Source: Chryseobacterium nakagawai
GTDB lineage: Bacteria; Bacteroidota; Bacteroidia; Flavobacteriales; Weeksellaceae
Reading direction: 5' to 3'
Assembly: GCF_900637665.1 (NCBI RefSeq)
Contig: NZ_LR134386.1
Location: 3,030,501-3,094,500, forward strand
DNA length: 64,000 nt
Every line of letters begins with the position of its first letter. Positions within the stretch are counted from its first letter, which is position 1. The notes beneath the pieces are model-generated. The model saw only the letters and a program-made list of their open reading frames with translations. It was not told where the DNA came from and did not search any database. Made by a program: the position numbers and the translations under genes. Below, in pieces: positions 63,123 through 64,000 of the stretch.

Positions 63123-63968
63123 ATGAACACAACAATAAAATCACCTAAGGTTTACCTTATCGGTGCAGGGCCCGGCAGCCCTGATTTGATCACAGTAAAA
63201 GCCGTAAAAGCCATTGCCAAAGCAGATGTTGTTCTTGCTGACCGTCTGGTAAGTCCTGAAATTTTAGAGACTTATGTTAATAAAGATACAGAGCTTATCT
63301 ATGTAGGCAAAGAATGCAGTAAAAATGCGTCTACTCCTCAATCACTTATCAATACTTTAATGGTAGACTATGCTTTACAGAACAAAACAGTCGTAAGACT
63401 TAAAGGGGGAGATGTGTCTATTTTTTCTAATATTCTGGATGAACTTCAGTCTTTGAAAGAAAATCATATCCCATTTGAGATTATCCCCGGAATTACAGCT
63501 GCTTTGGGAGCTGCGGCGTATGCCGGAATGCCTTTAACAGCCAGAGGATATTCCACCTCCGTTCGTTTTCTGACGTATTATAAGTCTGAAATTCTGACAG
63601 ATGAATACTGGAAGGATCTTGCCAACACTCAGGATACGCTTGTGTTCTATATGTCTAAAGGAAACCTGACCAGTCTGGTAGAAAAGTTCATTGAACTGAA
63701 TATTTCCAACGAGAAAAAAATCGCTGTGATTGAACAGGCCACAACTCCTTACCAAAAAGTGTACACCTCATCTTTTGAGGATTTTAGTAAAACACTTGGT
63801 GATAAAGCCTTTGCCTCACCCTCATTGGTGGTGATAGGAAAAGTGGTGAACCTTCATGAGGAATTCTCCTGGCTGGAAAATACAGAGCAGGAAGGTCTTT
63901 ATTTTAAATCAGTTGAAAACGGAAGCGTAGTACCAAAAACTCAAAATTTCTTCGAATATGCTGTCTGA
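63123..63968 (+). CDS. cobA: Uroporphyrinogen-III C-methyltransferase (SUMT)
   Basis: 281 aa tetrapyrrole methyltransferase: VYLIGAGPGSPDLITVKAV at the start, VRLKGGDVSIFS near 95 and EIIPGITAALGAAAYAGMP near 125. It supplies precorrin-2 on the way to siroheme, the cofactor of sulfite reductase, so it belongs with the sulfur operon. It is a SUMT alone with no CysG oxidase/chelatase fusion. The following gene overlaps its end. Confidence 0.92.
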   Translation: MNTTIKSPKVYLIGAGPGSPDLITVKAVKAIAKADVVLADRLVSPEILETYVNKDTELIYVGKECSKNASTPQSLINTLMVDYALQNKTVVRLKGGDVSIFSNILDELQSLKENHIPFEIIPGITAALGAAAYAGMPLTARGYSTSVRFLTYYKSEILTDEYWKDLANTQDTLVFYMSKGNLTSLVEKFIELNISNEKKIAVIEQATTPYQKVYTSSFEDFSKTLGDKAFASPSLVVIGKVVNLHEEFSWLENTEQEGLYFKSVENGSVVPKTQNFFEYAV

Positions 63969-64000
63969 AACTAAATTAAATATTCTTAAACAGATCTCCA
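63958..64000 (+). CDS. Start of the next sulfur-operon gene, truncated by the window
   Basis: An ATG at 63958 overlaps the SUMT stop by 11 bases and opens MLSETKLNILKQIS to the window end. A sulfite reductase subunit or other siroheme-pathway enzyme would be expected at this place, but the 14 residues do not let me choose. Confidence 0.55.
   Translation, partial: MLSETKLNILKQIS

Overview
The window is AT-rich bacterial DNA that looks like a flavobacterium of the Chryseobacterium type (Weeksellaceae, Bacteroidota). Support comes from type IX secretion (T9SS) C-terminal sorting tails on three large exported proteins, Bacteroidota promoters of the form TTG-N17..22-TAnnTTTG, few clear Shine-Dalgarno sites, a CarboxypepD_reg-type outer-membrane receptor, and RHS proteins with a DUF6443-like head. 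No rRNA, tRNA, CRISPR array, transposase or integrase was seen. The genus is an inference from gene content; no alignment was run.

Layout. 1-1.8 kb: end of a TolC/HlyD efflux operon. 2.2-4.0 kb: a large unknown protein bracketed by two copies of an imperfect palindromic repeat. 4.4-11 kb: aldo/keto reductases, a ClC transporter, a short-chain dehydrogenase and a type II NADH dehydrogenase-like enzyme. 11.1-18.6 kb: a co-directional two-component, TauE, fourfold-repeat membrane protein, outer-membrane receptor and PAP2 phosphatase cluster. 18.9-30.7 kb: a T9SS repeat protein, a COG3573-like flavoprotein with an SDR, an SMI1/KNR4-like protein with an L7/L12-like tail, rhodanese plus TlpA, a LytS/LytTR pair, an SMR exporter and two convergent DNA glycosylases.

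30.8-42.6 kb is a peptide and amino-acid catabolic region. A DPP-IV-like peptidase and an aminopeptidase P (both proline-directed families) diverge from an AraC regulator, which precedes four genes that together make a complete trans-4-hydroxy-L-proline route: epimerase, D-hydroxyproline oxidase, DHDPS-family deaminase and 2-oxoglutarate-semialdehyde dehydrogenase. A secreted M43 metalloprotease follows. Collagen or gelatin use is the natural reading.

43.1-57.2 kb is the most unusual region: a T9SS-tailed seven-repeat protein, a two-gene split RHS protein ending in a toxin-like domain, its immunity-like gene, and then a downstream archive of displaced toxin/immunity cassettes. One is a frameshifted second copy of the first toxin and immunity pair. 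Two others carry a recombining RHS-core segment fused to different C-termini (one with an HEMNH zinc-protease motif, one decayed), each followed by its own putative immunity gene. The first toxin tail carries a His-Gly/Gly-Ser-Cys pattern resembling caspase-fold peptidases, and it is kept in the decayed copy.

57.2-64 kb: a GNAT acetyltransferase, then an Rrf2 regulator and the assimilatory sulfate/cysteine operon cysH-cysD-cysN-cysE-cysK-SUMT, continuing off the window. CysH has the four-cysteine APS-reductase signature, matching the absence of an APS kinase.
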